Positions 40,924 through 50,324 of a stretch of 64,000 nt of DNA are shown here, piece by piece (the first letter of the stretch is position 1; the number at the start of each line of letters is the position of its first letter). The notes beneath the pieces are model-generated. The model was not told where the DNA came from, made no database searches, and saw only the letters and a list, made by a program, of their open reading frames with translations. This stretch comes from Pseudomonas mangrovi (lineage in GTDB: Bacteria; Pseudomonadota; Gammaproteobacteria; Pseudomonadales; Pseudomonadaceae). A program made the position numbers and the translations under genes. The stretch covers positions 124,001 through 188,000 of the forward strand of contig NZ_QASN01000013.1 of assembly GCF_003052585.1 (NCBI RefSeq), written 5' to 3'.

Positions 40924-42258
40924 TCAGGCCACCTGCTCGCGGGCCGCTGCCATCAGCGCCTCGATCTCCTCGACACGCTTGGGCACGCCGGTGGTGAGCA
41001 CCTCGCAGCCAGTGCGGGTAACCACCACATCGTCCTCGATACGCACGCCGATGCCGCGCCACTTCTTCGCCACCTGGGCATTGTCCGTGGCGATGTAGAT
41101 GCCCGGCTCGACGGTCATGGCCATACCCACCTCGAGCACCCGCCATTCGCCGCCGATCTTGTAGTCGCCGACGTCATGCACATCCATGCCCAGCCAGTGG
41201 CCGGCGCGGTGCATGTAAAAGGGTTTGTAGGCCTCGGCCGCGATCAACTCGTCGACCTCGCCCTGCAGCAGACCGAGTTCCACCAGCCCCGCAGTAATGA
41301 CCCGAACGGTGGCCTCGTGCGACTCGTTCCAGTGACGACCGGGAGCGATATGCCGGATCGCCTCCTCGTTCGCCGCCAGCACCAACTCGTAGATGGCCTT
41401 CTGTTCGGGGCTGAAGCGCCCGTTCACCGGGAAGGTGCGGGTAATGTCGCTGGCGTAGCAGTCGATCTCGCAGCCGGCGTCGATCAGCACCAGGTCACCA
41501 TCCTTCAAAGGCGCATCGTTCTCACGGTAATGCAGGATGCAGGCGTTGCGTCCGGCTGCGACGATGGAGCCGTAGGCTGGCATCTTCGCCCCACCCTTGC
41601 GGAATTCGTAATCCAGCTCCGCTTCCAGATGGTACTCGAACAGGCCCGCGCGGCTGGCCTGCATGGCCCGAATGTGCGCGCGCGCGGAAATGTCCGCCGC
41701 CTCGCGCATGAGCTTCACTTCGGCGGCGCTCTTGTACAGGCGCATGTCGTGCAGCAGGTGGTCGAGGGCAACGAACTCGTTCGGCGGCTGCGCGCCTTGG
41801 CGCGCCTTGGAGCGGATCACGTTGATCCAGTCCATCAGCCGGTGATCGAACTCCTGGTTGAAACCGATCGCGTAGTAGACCCGCTCGCGCCCTTCGATCA
41901 GACCGGGAAGGATGTCGTCGATATCGCCAATGGGGAAGGCGTCGTCAGCGCCGAAGTCGCGCACGGCACCCTCCTGGCCGGCGCGCAGACCGTCCCACAA
42001 TTCGCGCTCGGGGTCGCGCTCACGGCAGAACAGCACGTACTCGCCATGCTCGCGGCCGGGAATCAGCGCCAGCACCGCTTCAGGTTCGGGGAACCCGGTT
42101 AGGTACTGGAAGTCGCTGTCCTGACGGTAGACGTGCTCGACGTCGCGGTTGCGAATGTGCACCGGCGCGGCAGCGAGGATCGCGATGCTGTTGGGTTCCA
42201 TCTGCGCCATCAGCGCCTTGCGCCGGCGGGCATATTCCGAAGCGGGGATGCGGCTCAT
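40924..42258 (-). CDS. pepP: aminopeptidase P
   Basis: Manganese-dependent Xaa-Pro aminopeptidase, 444 residues, cytoplasmic. N-terminal AMP_N domain (1-175; SDFQYLTGFPEPEAVL) and C-terminal pita-bread M24 domain. Metal ligands: DLVLIDAGCEIDCYASDITR (two Asp), HRAGHWLGMDVHDVG (His), and the Glu residues in MAMTVEPGIYI and GVRIEDDVVVT. AAGGAT precedes the start. It is 17 bp after ygfB and 1 bp before ubiH; this pepP-ubiH-visC order is shared with E. coli. Confidence 0.97.
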   Translation of the reverse strand: MSRIPASEYARRRKALMAQMEPNSIAILAAAPVHIRNRDVEHVYRQDSDFQYLTGFPEPEAVLALIPGREHGEYVLFCRERDPERELWDGLRAGQEGAVRDFGADDAFPIGDIDDILPGLIEGRERVYYAIGFNQEFDHRLMDWINVIRSKARQGAQPPNEFVALDHLLHDMRLYKSAAEVKLMREAADISARAHIRAMQASRAGLFEYHLEAELDYEFRKGGAKMPAYGSIVAAGRNACILHYRENDAPLKDGDLVLIDAGCEIDCYASDITRTFPVNGRFSPEQKAIYELVLAANEEAIRHIAPGRHWNESHEATVRVITAGLVELGLLQGEVDELIAAEAYKPFYMHRAGHWLGMDVHDVGDYKIGGEWRVLEVGMAMTVEPGIYIATDNAQVAKKWRGIGVRIEDDVVVTRTGCEVLTTGVPKRVEEIEALMAAAREQVA

Positions 42259-42275
42259 GGGCAGAAACTATCCTT

Positions 42276-42824
42276 TCAGTGCAGAGAGGGTTTGGGCTGC
42301 GCCGCGACTGGTTTGGCGCACTCGCTGAACAGCAGCATGGGCGCTACGCGCAGGTATTCCATGACCTCCATGTAATCGGTTTCGCCGTCCTCCGACTCTT
42401 CCAGCGCATCCTGAATCTGCGCGATGGCGACGAAATCCTGTAGCACTTCACTGGCATCCTCGCTCAGCTCGCCACTGCGCTCGGTCAGACCGAAGCCGGC
42501 GAGGAAGCCCATGCACCACTGCCCTAGCGCCACCGCCCGCTCGGCCAGAGGCGAGTCGTCTCCCGGCAGCAGCATCACCACGGTGACATCTTCTCCGGTG
42601 AGTTCGCCACGGACCATTTCCTGCAGCCCGATCAGCGCCTGGCGTAGGCTTTCCTCCGGCTCGGCACCGAGCAGGTCGGCGGCATCCAGCAGCCATGCAT
42701 CCACCTCAAAACCGGCGCCGGCGCAGCTGCGACCGAGCAGAAGGCCATGCAGCTCGGCGGGAGTGGTCTGGTGGCCCTGACTGGCAAGCAGGGTGGCGAA
42801 AGCGTGATAGGCGGACGTGGACAT
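42276..42824 (-). CDS. ygfB: YgfB/YecA-family protein
   Basis: A 182-residue acidic helical protein of the UPF0149 family. Conserved parts: [17 protein letters not shown], then [20 protein letters not shown] and GFLAGFGL near the middle, ending in [17 protein letters not shown]. In P. aeruginosa, YgfB has been linked to beta-lactam resistance through repression of ampDh3, from memory. First gene of the pepP-ubi operon, divergent from the zapB-like gene. Confidence 0.93.
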   Translation of the reverse strand: MSTSAYHAFATLLASQGHQTTPAELHGLLLGRSCAGAGFEVDAWLLDAADLLGAEPEESLRQALIGLQEMVRGELTGEDVTVVMLLPGDDSPLAERAVALGQWCMGFLAGFGLTERSGELSEDASEVLQDFVAIAQIQDALEESEDGETDYMEVMEYLRVAPMLLFSECAKPVAAQPKPSLH

Positions 42825-42911
42825 GGCGGCTAGGCGACTCGGGACGCAGTAACTAGAATGAAGCGCCGTATGCTAGCACCGGGCCCGATGGCAGGCCATC
42901 CGAAGCGCCGT

Positions 42912-42940
42912 TTGACCCGACGCGGCGCCGATCCTATATA
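42912..42940 (+). promoter_or_regulatory. probable promoter of the zapB-like/zapA pair
   Basis: TTGACC (42912-42917), 17-bp spacer, TATATA (42935-42940). A TATAGT two bases on is an alternative -10. The start site would lie about 25 nt before ATG 42972. Confidence 0.6.
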
Positions 42941-42971
42941 GTCCGCTGACCCGAATTCCCAGAGATTTTCC

Positions 42972-43181
42972 ATGGAAGACGCTGATCTGCAGTCGCTCAA
43001 GACCAAGCTGGAACTGCTTATCCAGCGCGTCGAGCAGCTCAAGGCGCACAACCGTCTGCTGCTCGGCAACGAACATGCCTGGCGTGAAGAGCGCGCCCAT
43101 CTGGTCGAAAAGAACGAAATGGCACGATTGAAGGTCGAAGCGATGATTTCGCGCCTCAAAGCCCTGGAGCAGGATCAATGA
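42972..43181 (+). CDS. TIGR02449-type coiled-coil protein, ZapB-like
   Basis: A 69-residue protein that is one heptad-rich coiled coil: LQSLKTKLELLIQRVEQLKA, then LVEKNEMARLKVEAMISRLK. It has the size and character of cell-division protein ZapB. Family knowledge places this gene immediately upstream of zapA in pseudomonads. It overlaps zapA by 4 bp (ATGA), so the products are probably made in fixed ratio. The division role is inferred from that pairing. Confidence 0.9.
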   Translation: MEDADLQSLKTKLELLIQRVEQLKAHNRLLLGNEHAWREERAHLVEKNEMARLKVEAMISRLKALEQDQ

Positions 43182-43492
43182 GCCAGTCCAACACCGTCAC
43201 CGTGCATATTCTCGACAAGGAATACTGCATCGCCTGCCCCGCCGACGAGCGCTCCAACCTGGAAAGCGCTGCGCGCTATCTGGACGGCAAGATGCGCGAG
43301 ATACGCGGCAGCGGCAAAGTCGTCGGCGCCGACCGCATCGCCGTGATGGCGGCCCTGAACATCACCCACGACCTACTGCACAAGCAGCAGCGTCTGGATC
43401 GCGAAGCCAGCTCCACCCGCGAGCAGGTTCGCGATCTGCTCGACCGCGTGGATCACGCCCTGGCCACCGATCAGGACGGAGCGCGAGGCTGA
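43178..43492 (+). CDS. zapA: ZapA, FtsZ-ring-associated protein
   Basis: A 104-residue protein that bundles FtsZ protofilaments. The N-terminal ZapA domain shows VTVHILDKEYCIACPADERS and LESAARYLDGKMREIRGSGK, followed by VGADRIAVMAALNITHDLL and a C-terminal coiled coil. Translationally coupled to the ZapB-like gene. The 6S RNA gene follows at once, as in many gammaproteobacteria. Confidence 0.96.
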   Translation: MSQSNTVTVHILDKEYCIACPADERSNLESAARYLDGKMREIRGSGKVVGADRIAVMAALNITHDLLHKQQRLDREASSTREQVRDLLDRVDHALATDQDGARG

Positions 43493-43526
43493 CTCGGGCC
43501 GATCCTATTGGGATATACTGGCCGCC

Positions 43527-43704
43527 GCTCCCTGGGTTGTGCGCCAGTTGGTCACGTCCCTCTCCCGATACGCAAAACCTGGAGGCTGTACGTGTGACCC
43601 GTGTGCATGTCCGCCCGACGGAAAGCCTTACGGTCACCTACAGTCGCCACCTTGAACTTTCGGGTTCAAGGGTCAAGCCGACAGCGGCACTCCGGGGGGT
43701 CTTA
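43527..43704 (+). ncRNA. ssrS: 6S RNA
   Basis: Regulatory RNA that mimics an open promoter and sequesters sigma70 RNA polymerase in stationary phase. Recognised by position (between zapA and ygfA) and by conserved pieces: TCACGTCCCTCTC, CCGATACGCAAAACC, GTGTGCATGTCCGCCCGACG, GGAAAGCCTTA, CCTTGAACTTTCGGGTTCAA and AAGCCGACAGCGGC. The ends CTCCCTGGG and CCGGGGGG can pair to close the long stem. TATACT (43514-43519) is a suitable -10, putting the 5' end near 43527. Ends are approximate to a few bases. Confidence 0.93.
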
Positions 43705-43736
43705 TCACCCACATCCGCCACCTCAAGGGGCTGCAG

Positions 43737-44351
43737 ATGATTGCTGCGGCCGGCCTCAGTCGCACCCAGCTGCGTCGCCAGCTGCGCCAGTTGCGCCAGC
43801 AACTTTCCCCGCTCGAACAAAGACGCGCCAGCCAGGCACTGTACAAACGCATCGTTCCAAGCCCGCTGTTTCGCCGAGCCCGGCATGTCGCCATCTATCT
43901 GGCCGCGGACGGCGAGATCGACCCGCAGCCACTGCTGCAGTCAGCACAGCGCTCGGGCAAGCAGGTCTACCTGCCGACCCTGCGCCGCTGGCCACACATG
44001 CGCATGGACTTTCAGCGTGTTCGCCCAGGCGAGCCATTGATCCGCAACCGCTTCGGCATCGCCGAGCCCAGGCGCTGCCGTGCCCGGCAACGCCCGGCGT
44101 GGGCGCTGGACCTGTTGCTGCTGCCACTGGTTGGCTTCGACGAGTTCGGCGGACGCCTGGGCATGGGCGGCGGCTTCTACGACCGCAGCCTGGCCTACCT
44201 GGCGAGGCGCAAAAATTGGCACAAACCGACAATGCTAGGCCTGGCGCATGAGTGCCAGAAGGTCGACCGCCTGCCGATGGCGGCCTGGGATGTGCACCTG
44301 AGCGCGATAGTGACCGACCGCCAGTGGTATCGAGCCGCGCGCGACAGCTGA
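43737..44351 (+). CDS. ygfA: 5-formyltetrahydrofolate cyclo-ligase
   Basis: ATP-dependent conversion of 5-formyl-THF to 5,10-methenyl-THF. The 204-residue protein has the basic N-terminus (SRTQLRRQLRQLRQQL), the substrate region VAIYLAADGEIDPQPLL and the ATP/Mg motif LGMGGGFYDRSLAYL with VGFDEFGGRLG before it. It lies 33 bp after 6S RNA and is probably read through from its promoter, as known in E. coli. One-carbon link with the gcv operon. Confidence 0.95.
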   Translation: MIAAAGLSRTQLRRQLRQLRQQLSPLEQRRASQALYKRIVPSPLFRRARHVAIYLAADGEIDPQPLLQSAQRSGKQVYLPTLRRWPHMRMDFQRVRPGEPLIRNRFGIAEPRRCRARQRPAWALDLLLLPLVGFDEFGGRLGMGGGFYDRSLAYLARRKNWHKPTMLGLAHECQKVDRLPMAAWDVHLSAIVTDRQWYRAARDS

Positions 44352-44376
44352 TACCGCATCCCTGCGAAAAGAACTC

Positions 44377-44508
44377 CTAGTCGAACGACTGGACAGTGAC
44401 GCCTCGAGCGCTGTCGCGCTCCCAGAGGCTCTGGGTGTAACCGGTAGTAACTACCCCCAGACTGAACAGGATCACCAATACCCAGAGAAGATCCGGTTTA
44501 CGCTTCAT
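44377..44508 (-). CDS. 43-residue single-pass membrane protein
   Basis: A short reading frame below usual length cut-offs. It begins MKRKPDLLWVLVILFSLGVV and ends SLWERDSARGVTVQSFD: basic N-terminus, one hydrophobic helix at about 8-24, polar tail. The ATG has a very strong site, GGGGGAGG, 6 nt upstream, which argues for a real gene. A TTGAAC-17-AAGAAT pair upstream may be its promoter. It fills the 335-bp gap between ygfA and the EVE gene; the rest of the gap shows nothing. Function unknown; possible stress microprotein. Confidence 0.72.
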   Translation of the reverse strand: MKRKPDLLWVLVILFSLGVVTTGYTQSLWERDSARGVTVQSFD

Positions 44509-44549
44509 CTATCGCCTCCCCCTAAAGGCTTGTACCGTAACTGCGTTTT

Positions 44550-44578
44550 ATTCTTATAAGGCTCTACATCGGGTTCAA
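44550..44578 (-). promoter_or_regulatory. possible promoter of the 43-residue membrane protein gene
   Basis: On the minus strand TTGAAC (44573-44578), 17-bp spacer, AAGAAT (44550-44555); the leader would be about 35 nt. Only moderate matches. Confidence 0.4.
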
Positions 44579-44686
44579 GCGGTGCATTCCGACAGCAGCC
44601 CGACGTCAAACCGGCCAGCAGATTGACGCGAGCACGGACCTCGAATCTTAGAGGGCCGCTTTGAGCGCAAACAAGGAGCAAAGTTC

Positions 44687-45145
44687 ATGCCGACGTGGCT
44701 GATGAAGTCGGAGCCCGACGAACTGTCGATACAGGAGCTGGCCCGGCAGGGGCAGGCCCGCTGGGACGGCGTGCGCAATTTTCAGGCACGCAACTACCTG
44801 CGCGCCATGCAGGAGGGCGACCTGTTCCTGTTCTATCACTCCAGCTGCGCCCAGCCAGGCGTGGCCGGTATCGGCCGAATCGTCCAAGGCGCCTATCCCG
44901 ATCCCAGTGCCTGCGACCCGCAAAGCCCCTATCACGACCCGCGTACTGCCAGTGGCAAGAATCTGTGGAGTGCCGTGGACGTCGCCTTCGAGGAGGCCTT
45001 CCCAGAGGTTCTTGCGCTATCGCAAATCAAGCTCTGTGACGACCTCAAGGACCTGCCGCTGGTACAGAAGGGCAGCCGGCTTTCTGTCATGCCGGTCAAC
45101 TTGGAGCACTGGGACACCATTCTTCGACTCGCCCGCCAGCTTTGA
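44687..45145 (+). CDS. EVE-domain protein (thymocyte nuclear protein 1-like)
   Basis: A 152-residue single EVE domain, a PUA-like fold predicted to read modified bases in nucleic acid. Family marks: WLMKSEPDELSIQEL at the start, RWDGVRNFQARNYLRAMQEG, LFLFYHSSCAQPGVAGIGRI and the closing MPVNLEHWDTILRLA. AGGAG lies about 9 nt before the ATG. It is monocistronic and common at this locus in pseudomonads. No restriction or modification genes accompany it, so a defence role is not indicated here. Confidence 0.93.
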   Translation: MPTWLMKSEPDELSIQELARQGQARWDGVRNFQARNYLRAMQEGDLFLFYHSSCAQPGVAGIGRIVQGAYPDPSACDPQSPYHDPRTASGKNLWSAVDVAFEEAFPEVLALSQIKLCDDLKDLPLVQKGSRLSVMPVNLEHWDTILRLARQL

Positions 45146-45246
45146 TGCAACTCAACTACTTTTCTTTCCATCCGGGCGAAGATCGACTCCAACTGACGCA
45201 GCACCCCAGCTAGCGCCAACACCGGACTCAATACGGATATCCCGCC

Positions 45247-46314
45247 ATGCCGCGCCAACGCAAATGGATACTTCCCGTCATAGCCCTCGCCGCCGTTGCG
45301 ACTGCGACACTGCTCTGGCTCGAACTGCGCCCGGATGAGCTTGGCGACGCCTTCGCCAGCGGCAATGGCCGCATCGAGGCCACCGAGGTCGACATCGCCA
45401 GCAAGCTCGGCGGGCGGGTAGCCGAGATCCTCGTCGAGGAAGGCGCGTTCGTGGACGCCGGACAGATAGTCGCACGCATGGACACCCAGGTGCTGCAGGC
45501 GCAGCTCGCCCAGGCCCAGGCCCAGGTGCGCCAGGCGGAAAATGCCCGACGTACTGCGGATGCCCAGGTCAGCCTGCGCGAAAGCGAGAAACAGACCGCC
45601 GAAGCGGTGGTGCGCCAGCGCCAGGCCGAACTCTCTGCCGCGGAAAAGCGCCACGCGCGCAGCGTCACCCTGGTCAAGCGCAACGCCCTGCCGCAACAGC
45701 AACTGGACGATGACCTGGCGCGCCTGCAGAGCAGCCAGGCCGCCCTTGCTGCCGCCCGCTCCCAGGTGCAGTCGGCACAGGCCGGCATCACCGCGGCAAA
45801 TTCCCAGGTGATCGAGGCCGAGTCGGCCATCGAGGCGGCCCGCGCCAGCGTCGACCGCCTGCAGGCGGATATAGACGACAGCGCGCTCAAGGCACCGCGC
45901 GCCGGCCGGGTGCAGTACCGCATTGCCCAGCCGGGCGAAGTGCTTGGCGCTGGCGGCAAGCTGCTCAACCTGGTCGATCTTTCCGATGTATACATGACCT
46001 TCTTCCTGCCCGAACGCCTGGCCGGCCGCATCGCCCTGGGCAGCGAAGTGCGACTGGTGATCGACGCCGCACCGGACTATGTGATCCCGGCCAGGGTCAG
46101 CTTTGTCGCCAGCGGCGCGCAGTTCACGCCCAAGACCGTGGAAACCGCCAGCGAGCGGGAGAAACTGATGTTCCGGATCAAGGCGCGAATCGATCCCGCG
46201 CTGCTCCAGCAGCACTTGGAGCAGGTCAAGACCGGGCTGCCCGGCATGGCCTATCTGCGCCTTGACCCCGAGGCCGAGTGGCCGGCTCGACTGACCCTCA
46301 AGCTGCCGCAATGA
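45247..46314 (+). CDS. yhiI: HlyD-type periplasmic adaptor of an ABC exporter
   Basis: Membrane-fusion protein of 355 residues. One N-terminal membrane anchor ([19 protein letters not shown]), a biotinyl-lipoyl-like domain ([20 protein letters not shown]), a long alpha-hairpin (about 80-210) rich in Gln and Ala, and a beta-barrel after [20 protein letters not shown]. It bridges the ABC-2 pump encoded next to an outer-membrane channel. Its TGA overlaps the ATG of the ABC gene. Similar to E. coli YhiI, in the yhiI-rbbA-yhhJ order. Confidence 0.93.
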   Translation: MPRQRKWILPVIALAAVATATLLWLELRPDELGDAFASGNGRIEATEVDIASKLGGRVAEILVEEGAFVDAGQIVARMDTQVLQAQLAQAQAQVRQAENARRTADAQVSLRESEKQTAEAVVRQRQAELSAAEKRHARSVTLVKRNALPQQQLDDDLARLQSSQAALAAARSQVQSAQAGITAANSQVIEAESAIEAARASVDRLQADIDDSALKAPRAGRVQYRIAQPGEVLGAGGKLLNLVDLSDVYMTFFLPERLAGRIALGSEVRLVIDAAPDYVIPARVSFVASGAQFTPKTVETASEREKLMFRIKARIDPALLQQHLEQVKTGLPGMAYLRLDPEAEWPARLTLKLPQ

Positions 46315-49037
46315 ACGCGGCGCACGCGCCGGTCGCCCGACTGGCCGGAGTCACACTCGAATACGGCGCCACCCGTGCGCTGGACATTGCCGAGCTGACC
46401 CTGCCGGCGCGCTGCATGGTCGGCCTGATCGGTCCGGACGGCGTCGGCAAATCGAGCCTGCTGGCGCTTGTCGCCGGTGCCCGGCAGCTTCAGCAGGGGC
46501 GCGTCGAGGTCCTGGACGGCGACATGGCCAATCCGAGCCATCGCCGGCGGACCTGTCCGAACATCGCCTACATGCCGCAGGGCCTGGGCAAGAACCTCTA
46601 CCCCACGCTTTCGGTGCAGGAAAACCTCGACTTCTTCGCTCGGCTGTTCGGCCAGGGCGCCGAGGAGCGTGCCCGGCGCATCGACCATCTGCTGCGCAGC
46701 ACCGGCCTGGCAGCGTTCCGCGAGCGCCCCGCCGGCAAACTCTCCGGCGGCATGAAGCAGAAGCTCGGCCTGTGCTGCGCGCTGATCCACGACCCTGACC
46801 TGCTGATCCTCGACGAGCCGACCACTGGCGTCGATCCACTCTCACGCAACCACTTCTGGGAGCTGATCGAGCGCATCCGCCAGCAACGGCCGCAGATGAG
46901 CGTGCTGGTTGCCACCGCCTACATGGAGGAAGCCGAGCGCTTCGATCATCTGGTAGCGATGGATGCCGGTCGCGTGCTCGCCTGCGGCAGTCCGGCGCAG
47001 CTGCGCGCGGCTGCCGGCTGCGCCAGCCTGGAAGAGACCTTCATCGCCCTGCTGCCGGAGGAAAAGCGCCGCCAGCACCAGCCCCTGCGCATCACGCCTC
47101 GCGCGCTCGCTGCCGGGCCTGCGGAGATCGCCATCGAAGCCCGCGGGCTGACCTGCCGCTTTGGCGACTTCGTCGCTGTCGACGCGGTGGACTTTCGCAT
47201 CGAGCGCGGCGAGATCTTCGGCTTCCTCGGCTCCAACGGCTGCGGCAAGTCGACCACCATGGAGATGCTCACCGGCCTGCTCGCAGCCAGCGAAGGCGAA
47301 GCACTGCTGTTCGGCCAGGCAGTCGACCCTCGCGACATGGCGACCCGCCGCCGGGTCGGCTACATGTCCCAGGCGTTCTCGCTCTACAGCGAACTGACGG
47401 TGCGCCAGAACCTGGTGCTGCACGCCCAGCTGTTCCACGTGCCGACCGAGCGGATCGAGTCCCGGGTGGCCGAGATGGCCGAGCGCTTCGAGCTGCAGAA
47501 GGTCATGGAGGCACTGCCGGAGCGCCTGCCACTGGGCGTGCGCCAGCGTCTGTCGCTGGCAGTCGCGGTGATCCACGGGCCGGAGATCCTGATCCTCGAC
47601 GAGCCGACCTCCGGCGTCGACCCGATCGCCCGCGACCGCTTCTGGCAGCTGATGCTGGACCTGTCGCGCAACGACGGCGTGACCATCTTCATCTCCACCC
47701 ACTTCATGAACGAGGCACAACGCTGCGATCGCATCTCGCTGATGCACGCCGGCAAGGTACTCGACAGCGACACTCCGCAAGGACTGATGGACAAGCGCGG
47801 CCTGGACAGCCTGGAGCAGACCTTCGTCGCCTACCTGCAGGAAGCCGCCGGTACTGATCAGCCTTCGGACTTCGCCATGCCGACAGCCGCACCGCACACC
47901 GCCAGACCCGCTCGCTTCAGCCTGTTGCGGCTGTTCAGCTATGCCTGGCGCGAATCACTGGAGCTGCGCCGCGACCCTATCCGCGGCAGCATGGCGCTGC
48001 TTGGCAGCGTGCTGCTGATGTTCATCATCGGCTACGGCATCAGTCTCGACGTGGAAGACCTCGCCTTCGCCGTACTCGATCGCGACCAGACCGGCAGCAG
48101 CCAGAACTACATCCTCAATCTCAGCGGTTCGCGCTATTTCATCGAGCAGCCACCGCTACGCGACCACGCCGATCTGGAACGACGCATGCGCAGCGGCGAG
48201 ATCAGCCTGGCACTGGAGATACCGCCGCACTTCGGCCGCGACATCAAGCGCGGCGCCAGTCCCGAGGTCGGCGTATGGATCGACGGCAGCATGCCGACCC
48301 GCGCCGAGACCATCAAAGGCTACGTCCAGGGCATGCATGCCCACTACCTGCAGGAACTCGCGCAACGCTCGCCCCAGGCCGGCCAGCCGAGCCCTGCAAG
48401 CCTGGAGGTGCGCTACCGCTACAACCCCGACGTGGAAAGCCTCAAGGCCATGGTGCCGGCGGTCATACCGCTGCTGCTGATGCTGATCCCGGCGATGCTT
48501 ACCGCCCTCGGCGTGGTCCGCGAGAAGGAACTGGGATCGATCATCAACCTCTACGTGACGCCGGTGACGCGCCTGGAATTCCTCCTCGGCAAGCAGCTGC
48601 CCTACATCGCCCTGGGTTTTCTCAACTGCCTGCTGCTGGTGCTGCTGGCGGTCACCCTGTTCGACGTGCCGCTCAAGGGCAGCCCGCTGACCCTGATGCT
48701 CGGCGGCCTGCTCTACGTCACCTGCGCCACCGGCCTGGGCCTGCTGATGTCGACCTTCACCCGCAGTCAGATCGCCGCGGTTTTCGGTACCGCAATCGCG
48801 ACCCTGGTGCCGGCGATCCAGTTTTCCGGCCTGATCTACCCGGTATCGTCCCTTGAGGGACTCGGCGCCTGGATCGGCCAGCTCTATCCGACCTCGCACT
48901 TCCTGGTCATCAGCCGCGGGGCGTTCTCCAAGGCACTGGGACTCGGCGATCTGTACGGCTACTTCATTCCGTTGCTGATCGCGATCCCGGCACTGACCCT
49001 GCTCAGCGCCAATCTGCTGAAAAAACAGGAGCGCTGA
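46311..49037 (+). CDS. rbbA: RbbA-type fusion: two ABC ATPase domains plus ABC-2 permease
   Basis: A 908-residue fusion. ABC domain 1 (about 8-230): Walker [10 protein letters not shown], signature [10 protein letters not shown], Walker [16 protein letters not shown] domain 2 (about 265-500): Walker [10 protein letters not shown], Walker [13 protein letters not shown], but its signature is degenerate ([12 protein letters not shown] in place of LSGGQ). The C-terminal ABC-2 permease part (about 540-905) has an N-terminal membrane segment, a periplasmic domain and five more segments. E. coli RbbA (YhiH) was described as a ribosome-bound ATPase, but the membrane half and adaptor point to export. 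Coupled to the HlyD gene by ATGA and 3 bp before the next permease. Confidence 0.92.
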   Translation: MNAAHAPVARLAGVTLEYGATRALDIAELTLPARCMVGLIGPDGVGKSSLLALVAGARQLQQGRVEVLDGDMANPSHRRRTCPNIAYMPQGLGKNLYPTLSVQENLDFFARLFGQGAEERARRIDHLLRSTGLAAFRERPAGKLSGGMKQKLGLCCALIHDPDLLILDEPTTGVDPLSRNHFWELIERIRQQRPQMSVLVATAYMEEAERFDHLVAMDAGRVLACGSPAQLRAAAGCASLEETFIALLPEEKRRQHQPLRITPRALAAGPAEIAIEARGLTCRFGDFVAVDAVDFRIERGEIFGFLGSNGCGKSTTMEMLTGLLAASEGEALLFGQAVDPRDMATRRRVGYMSQAFSLYSELTVRQNLVLHAQLFHVPTERIESRVAEMAERFELQKVMEALPERLPLGVRQRLSLAVAVIHGPEILILDEPTSGVDPIARDRFWQLMLDLSRNDGVTIFISTHFMNEAQRCDRISLMHAGKVLDSDTPQGLMDKRGLDSLEQTFVAYLQEAAGTDQPSDFAMPTAAPHTARPARFSLLRLFSYAWRESLELRRDPIRGSMALLGSVLLMFIIGYGISLDVEDLAFAVLDRDQTGSSQNYILNLSGSRYFIEQPPLRDHADLERRMRSGEISLALEIPPHFGRDIKRGASPEVGVWIDGSMPTRAETIKGYVQGMHAHYLQELAQRSPQAGQPSPASLEVRYRYNPDVESLKAMVPAVIPLLLMLIPAMLTALGVVREKELGSIINLYVTPVTRLEFLLGKQLPYIALGFLNCLLLVLLAVTLFDVPLKGSPLTLMLGGLLYVTCATGLGLLMSTFTRSQIAAVFGTAIATLVPAIQFSGLIYPVSSLEGLGAWIGQLYPTSHFLVISRGAFSKALGLGDLYGYFIPLLIAIPALTLLSANLLKKQER

Positions 49038-49040
49038 GCC

Positions 49041-50210
49041 ATGAAAATGAACGAGGTTGACCGCGGCGCCCGACGCGACAGCGCCCGCGGCAAACTGGCC
49101 AACGTCTTCCACCTGGGGGTCAAGGAGTTACGCAGCCTGGCCCGTGATGTGGCACTGCTGATCCTGATCGTCTGGGCCTTCAGCCTCGGCGTGCACACTG
49201 CCGCCACCAGCATGCCGGAGAGCCTGCACCACGCCTCGATCGGCATTGTCGACGAGGATCGCTCGCAGCTGTCCGCGCGCATCGTCGACGCCTTTCAGCC
49301 GCCCTACTTCCGTCCGCCGCAGATGATCGACCTGAACCAGATGGATCGCGGCATGGACGCAGGCATCTACACCTTCACCCTGAACATCCCCCCGAATTTC
49401 CAGCGCGACCTGCTGGCCGGACGCAAACCCTCGATCCAGCTCAACGTCGACGCCACCCAGGTCAGCCAGGCCTTCAGCGGTGCCGGCTATATCCAGGCGA
49501 TCGGCGCCAGCGAGGTGGCCGACTTCCTGCGCCACTACCGGGCCAGCACCAGCGAGGCGGCGAGCCTGGCCATGCGCGTGCAGTTCAACCCCAACCTGAC
49601 CCGTTCCTGGTTCGGCTCGGTGATGGAGGTGATCAACCAGATCACCATGCTGTCGATCATTCTCACCGGGGCCGCGCTGATCCGCGAACGCGAGCACGGC
49701 ACCGTCGAGCACCTGCTGGTGATGCCGGTGACGCCGTTCGAGATCATGCTGGCGAAGGTCTGGTCGATGGGCCTGGTGGTGCTGGTGGCGGCTGCGCTGT
49801 CGCTGTTACTGGTGGTGCAGGGCTGGTTGCAGGTGCCGATCGAAGGCTCGCTGGCGCTGTTCCTGCTCGGCGCCGCGCTACACCTGTTCGCCACCACCTC
49901 GATGGGCATCTTCTTCGGCACCGTGGCGCGCTCGATGCCGCAGCTGGGACTGCTGATCATCCTGGTGTTGATGCCGCTGCAGATTCTCTCCGGCGGCACC
50001 ACGCCGCGCGAAAGCATGCCCGAGCTGGTCCAGCAGATCATGCTGGCGGCACCCACCACGCACTTCGTCAGCCTGGCGCAGGCGATTCTCTATCGCGGCG
50101 CCGGTCTGGACATCGTCTGGCCGCAACTGCTGGCCATCACCGCAATAGGCTCGCTGTTCTTCCTCGGCGCGCTGGCACGCTTTCGCCGCACCCTGGCACA
50201 GATGGCGTAA
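49041..50210 (+). CDS. yhhJ: ABC-2 type permease (YhhJ type)
   Basis: A 389-residue membrane protein: one N-terminal segment (VALLILIVWAFSLGVHTAAT), a periplasmic domain at about 55-190, then five membrane segments with the ABC-2 signature LIREREHGTVEHLLVMPVTP. It should form the heterodimeric channel with the permease half of the RbbA-type protein. AGGAG lies about 10 nt before the start. Last gene of the exporter operon; tandem GGGACAGC repeats follow its stop at once. Substrate unknown. Confidence 0.93.
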   Translation: MKMNEVDRGARRDSARGKLANVFHLGVKELRSLARDVALLILIVWAFSLGVHTAATSMPESLHHASIGIVDEDRSQLSARIVDAFQPPYFRPPQMIDLNQMDRGMDAGIYTFTLNIPPNFQRDLLAGRKPSIQLNVDATQVSQAFSGAGYIQAIGASEVADFLRHYRASTSEAASLAMRVQFNPNLTRSWFGSVMEVINQITMLSIILTGAALIREREHGTVEHLLVMPVTPFEIMLAKVWSMGLVVLVAAALSLLLVVQGWLQVPIEGSLALFLLGAALHLFATTSMGIFFGTVARSMPQLGLLIILVLMPLQILSGGTTPRESMPELVQQIMLAAPTTHFVSLAQAILYRGAGLDIVWPQLLAITAIGSLFFLGALARFRRTLAQMA

Positions 50211-50281
50211 GGGACAGCGGGACAGCGGGACAGCGGGACAGCCGGAGCAGGCCAGACGCCGGGGCCGGGGCCGGGGCCGGC
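50211..50281. repeat. (GGGACAGC)x4 tandem repeat and adjacent GGGGCC tract
   Basis: Four exact 8-bp copies (50211-50242) begin immediately after the yhhJ stop codon. A second short array, GGGGCC repeated three times within 50259-50281, follows. Both are G-rich on the plus strand and could fold into quadruplex or hairpin structures. The remaining gap to the FliL-like gene has no coding signal. Confidence 0.8.
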
Positions 50282-50324
50282 TTCGGCTTGAAACCCGAGC
50301 CCGAAGCTTATGGCTTGCCGCCGC

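Noticed and set aside
44687..45145. EVE-domain gene as part of a modification-dependent defence system
   Set aside because: Neighbours are ygfA, a microprotein and an exporter; there is no nuclease or helicase, and the gene is core at this locus in pseudomonads.
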